Source: Sphingomonadales bacterium | GTDB lineage: Bacteria; Pseudomonadota; Alphaproteobacteria; Sphingomonadales; Sphingomonadaceae | Direction: 5' to 3' | DNA length: 64,000 bases | NCBI GenBank assembly: GCA_009995225.1 | Contig: JAACPW010000003.1 | Location: 149,123 to 213,122 of the forward strand | Shown here: piece after piece, positions 61,663 to 64,000 of the stretch | How positions within the stretch are numbered: position 1 is the first letter of the stretch | Layout of the letters: each line of letters opens with the position of its first letter | Program-made: the position numbers and the translations under genes | Notes under the pieces: model-generated | What the model was told of the DNA's origin: nothing | The model's database searches: none | The model's input: only the letters and a program-made list of their open reading frames with translations

Positions 61663-63362
61663 TTACACGGGGCAACGATTCCAGCCCGGTCCTCGAACCG
61701 CACGGCCGGGCGTGGCCGCGGTGGGTTCGCCTTTGCGCAGGACCGCGACGCCGTTGACGAAGACATCACGCACACCTGTGGCATATTGATGCGGTTGGTC
61801 GAACGTTGCGTTGTCCATGATCGTTACCGGATCGAAAACGACGATGTCAGCAAAGTAGCCGGGCTTCACTACGCCGCGTTCCGGAATGCCGAGATTGCCT
61901 GCTGGCAATGATGTCAGACGGCGCACGGCTTCCTGCAGTGTGATAAGCTTTTCGTCGCGAACGTAGCGCCCCAGAAGGCGCGCAAAATTGGCGTAAGCTC
62001 TCGGATGCACGGCCGATTGCAGGAACACACCCTCCGCCGGTTGCGACGCCTCGTCCGAACCGAAGCTCATCCAAGGAAGCTTGATCCCTTCGCGAACATT
62101 GTCTTCGGACATCAGGAAATAGGTAGTGCCCACGCGGGAGCCGTCTTCCACCACCAGATCCATCGCCGTTTCTTCAGGCGTTGTTCCTCGCATTGCGGCG
62201 ACTTCAGCCAGCGTCTTGCCGGTAAGTGGTTTCAAGGCCGCGCTTTTGAAGGCAACGAGGATCATCTTGTCCGGGCCAGCACCCAGATACAGATTCTCCC
62301 AGTCGCCTCCCGGCTGCGTCATTTCGGCGGCCACCTTCGCGCGCGTGGCAGGGTCCTTGAGGCGCTCGATCCAGCGTTCCAATCCGCCCGCCTGTACCCA
62401 CGTCGGCATTGCGGCATCCAGCCCGGTTGATCCGGCAGTGTAGGTGTACATGTTTGCCGTGATACGCTGACCTCGGGCGCGAGCAGCCTCAATCTTGCGA
62501 ACGACGGATTCGCGCTTTCCCCAATTGTCGCGACCTGCCATCTTCAAATGATAGATTTCGGCTGGAGCACCTGACTGCCGTGAAATCTCGATTAATTCAT
62601 CAACAGCTTCTTCGAGCCGATCGCCTTCGGAACGCATATGGCTGATATACATGCCGCCGCATTTCGCGGCTGCACTCGTCAGTGCAACCAGTTCGCCTGT
62701 CTCCGCATAGGAGGCGGGGGCGTATATCAGCGAACTGCCGACACCCATCGCGCCTTCGTCCATTGCCTGCCGAACCAAGCCCTGCATCCGTTCCAGCTGT
62801 GTCGGTGTCGGATCGATATCACCTTCGCCAAGCTCATGGATGCGCAGCGTGGTTGCCCCGACAAAGCTCGCGATGTTGGTCGCGGTCCCGCGCTCTTCCA
62901 GAAAGGTGAGATATTCGCCTAACGTGGTCCATGCGATCGGGAATTTCAAATCACCCTGGCGTTCGGTTGCCTAAACTTTCATGTCCGGGTTCAGCGGCCC
63001 CATCGACCAGCCTTCGCCCATGACTTCGAGCGTTATGCCCTGCCGGACATCGCGCAGGCTGCGCCGATCGATGATCAGCGATTCATTGGCCCAGCTCAGC
63101 ATGTTGATGAAGCCTGGCGCGACCGCCATGCCGCGCGCGGATATCTGCGTGCGGGCAGTCCCATCGATCTTGCCGATCGCGACTATGCGATCGTCTTTGA
63201 TGGCAACATCGCCCGCAACCGGCGCTCCACCCGATCCACCGTAGATGAGGCCGCCGCGAATGACGATGTCGTAGTCGGGCGAAGGAGTGCTGGGCGTAGC
63301 GCAACCAGCAGCCCGGCAATGACGGTTGTTGCGCGCGCAAGGCCATTTTCAAGCGATATCAA
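61663..63362 (-). pseudogene. N-acyl-D-amino-acid deacylase (D-aminoacylase) family lipoprotein, disrupted
   Basis: A TTG start at 63362 (AAGGGG upstream) opens a signal peptide (ATTVIAGLLVAL). The frame must shift by one near 63298-63312 to continue as GCATPSTPSPDYDIVIRGG, a lipobox-like junction. The amidohydrolase then reads well to GEGWSMGPLNPDMKV, where TAG at 62973-62971 stops it. The same frame resumes with QGDLKFPIAWTTLGEYL to 61663 and retains GVGSSLIYAPASYAE and GNLGIPERGVVKPGYFADIVVFD. The family would release D-amino acids from N-acyl forms. Two independent lesions point to a pseudogene. Confidence 0.85.
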
Positions 63363-63439
63363 AGTTATTCCCCTTCGGACTATATGTCCGGTGAGCTGTC
63401 AGACACCGCGCCCGCCGCCATCAGTGAGCGGGTCGATTC

Positions 63440-64000
63440 TCACGGCCCCACGCGCTCAAAGGTGGCCGTGCCGCGCCCGCCGTGCAGCCGTTTGATCATG
63501 CCGTCCTCCCCCCGGACGACGCGCAGGCGAAATCCGCTGAGCGCCACCCACACATCATTCCCCAACGGCGCATAGCGAGCGCCTTCCATTACGATGAAGC
63601 CATCATCGGCGGTTACGTCGATCGGCAATCTGGGCGAAAATTGCGCGGGCACTTCGCCAAATTCACGGCGGTTGTTAAGGTAGGTTCCGGCCACTTCCTG
63701 CGCCGCTGCGACGTCGCCCTTGCGCGCCTGAAATGCGCTGAGAGCATCGGTGCCAGAGATGCGCCGCACGATCGACCATGCCACGTCTTCGCCGCCAGTT
63801 TGCTCCGTGTTCATGTTGGAGGAGACGAACACGCCCACGCCGCTCTCGGGCACGATGAACAGCCAGCTTTTGAACTTGGTCGTCCCGCCATGCCCAATGG
63901 TTGCCGCGCCGTCGACATCGTTGAGCAAGAAGCCCCAGCCCATGTCGTCACTGCCCGCCGCATCGGGAAAGGCGTTGGTCCCAATGCGCGCCCAGGATTC
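63440..64000 (-). CDS. Serine hydrolase paralogue, partial, with premature stop
   Basis: The minus-strand frame runs from the window edge to TGA at 63442-63440 and is about 80 percent identical to the C-terminal half of the serine hydrolase at 47904-49820, with WGFLLNDVDGAATIGHGGTT and VPESGVGVFVSSNMNTEQTGGEDVAWS. The intact paralogue has TGG at the place of this TGA. Beyond the stop, ESTRSLMAAGAVSDSS is still recognisable before similarity ends. The membrane domain of the paralogue is therefore missing. The N-terminal part, with the SxxK motif, lies outside the window, so activity cannot be judged. Confidence 0.85.
   Translation of the reverse strand, partial: ESWARIGTNAFPDAAGSDDMGWGFLLNDVDGAATIGHGGTTKFKSWLFIVPESGVGVFVSSNMNTEQTGGEDVAWSIVRRISGTDALSAFQARKGDVAAAQEVAGTYLNNRREFGEVPAQFSPRLPIDVTADDGFIVMEGARYAPLGNDVWVALSGFRLRVVRGEDGMIKRLHGGRGTATFERVGP

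Noticed and set aside
62971..62973. Recoding of the in-frame TAG in the D-aminoacylase
   Set aside because: No pyrrolysine genes or recoding signals were seen, and the gene also has a frameshift, so ordinary decay is simpler.

Overview
The window is GC-rich, gene-dense bacterial DNA from an alphaproteobacterium, most probably a sphingomonad (Sphingomonadaceae or Erythrobacteraceae). That is inferred from family content: four large TonB-dependent receptors, a flavin-dependent tryptophan halogenase beside a LacI-regulated glucan locus, a DUF1501/DUF1800 pair, APC and POT peptide or amino acid transporters, and an N-acyl-D-amino-acid deacylase beside serine hydrolases. No rRNA, tRNA, CRISPR array, insertion sequence or phage gene was seen. 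Layout: 0-9.6 kb is a beta-glucan utilisation locus (halogenase, TonB receptor, GH16 lipoprotein, LacI regulator, MFS permease, GH3 lipoprotein). Two near-palindromic LacI-type operators, each just downstream of a TTGCCA promoter, lie before the receptor and before the GH3 gene. 9.6-12.2 kb is a DUF1501/DUF1800 pair, and 12.3-14.3 kb an SdsA-type alkylsulfatase. 14.5-17.1 kb is an ArsR / beta-carbonic anhydrase / SulP operon that looks like bicarbonate acquisition. 17.4-27.5 kb carries two acyl-CoA dehydrogenases, a large TonB receptor, a single-domain response regulator, a tyrosine phosphatase, thioredoxin reductase and two MAPEG genes. 27.7-28.1 kb is a scar where SulP and ArsR fragments meet. 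28.3-36.1 kb is a divergent cluster of unknown function: ECF sigma factor and anti-sigma factor on one side; two DUF4331 proteins, a TPR protein, a HupE/UreJ-like membrane protein and a TonB receptor on the other. 37.3-43.9 kb holds a Cys-rich exported protein, a type III polyketide synthase/O-methyltransferase pair with a divergent DHA2 exporter, and a TonB receptor. 44-64 kb is a peptide and amino acid scavenging region with an Lrp regulator, serine hydrolases, a six-gene overlapping operon (NTF2-like, APC permease, intradiol dioxygenase, DUF418, POT permease, TPR), an AmpG-like permease, a SARP-like TPR regulator and a D-aminoacylase. This last region is visibly decaying. The acid phosphatase, AmpG-like permease, D-aminoacylase and second serine hydrolase each carry frameshifts, stops or deletions, and the spacers share a short dispersed repeat. 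The most interesting new signal is a pair of heptamer direct repeats, ATTGACG-N4-(A/T)TTGACG, with a third TTGAC element. They lie upstream of the intact serine hydrolase and of the AmpG-like permease. The 7+4 spacing is that expected for a SARP-type activator, and a SARP-like regulator is encoded beside one of the sites. All coordinates, motifs and reading-frame statements come from reading the sequence; families come from recognised protein motifs; no database search was run.
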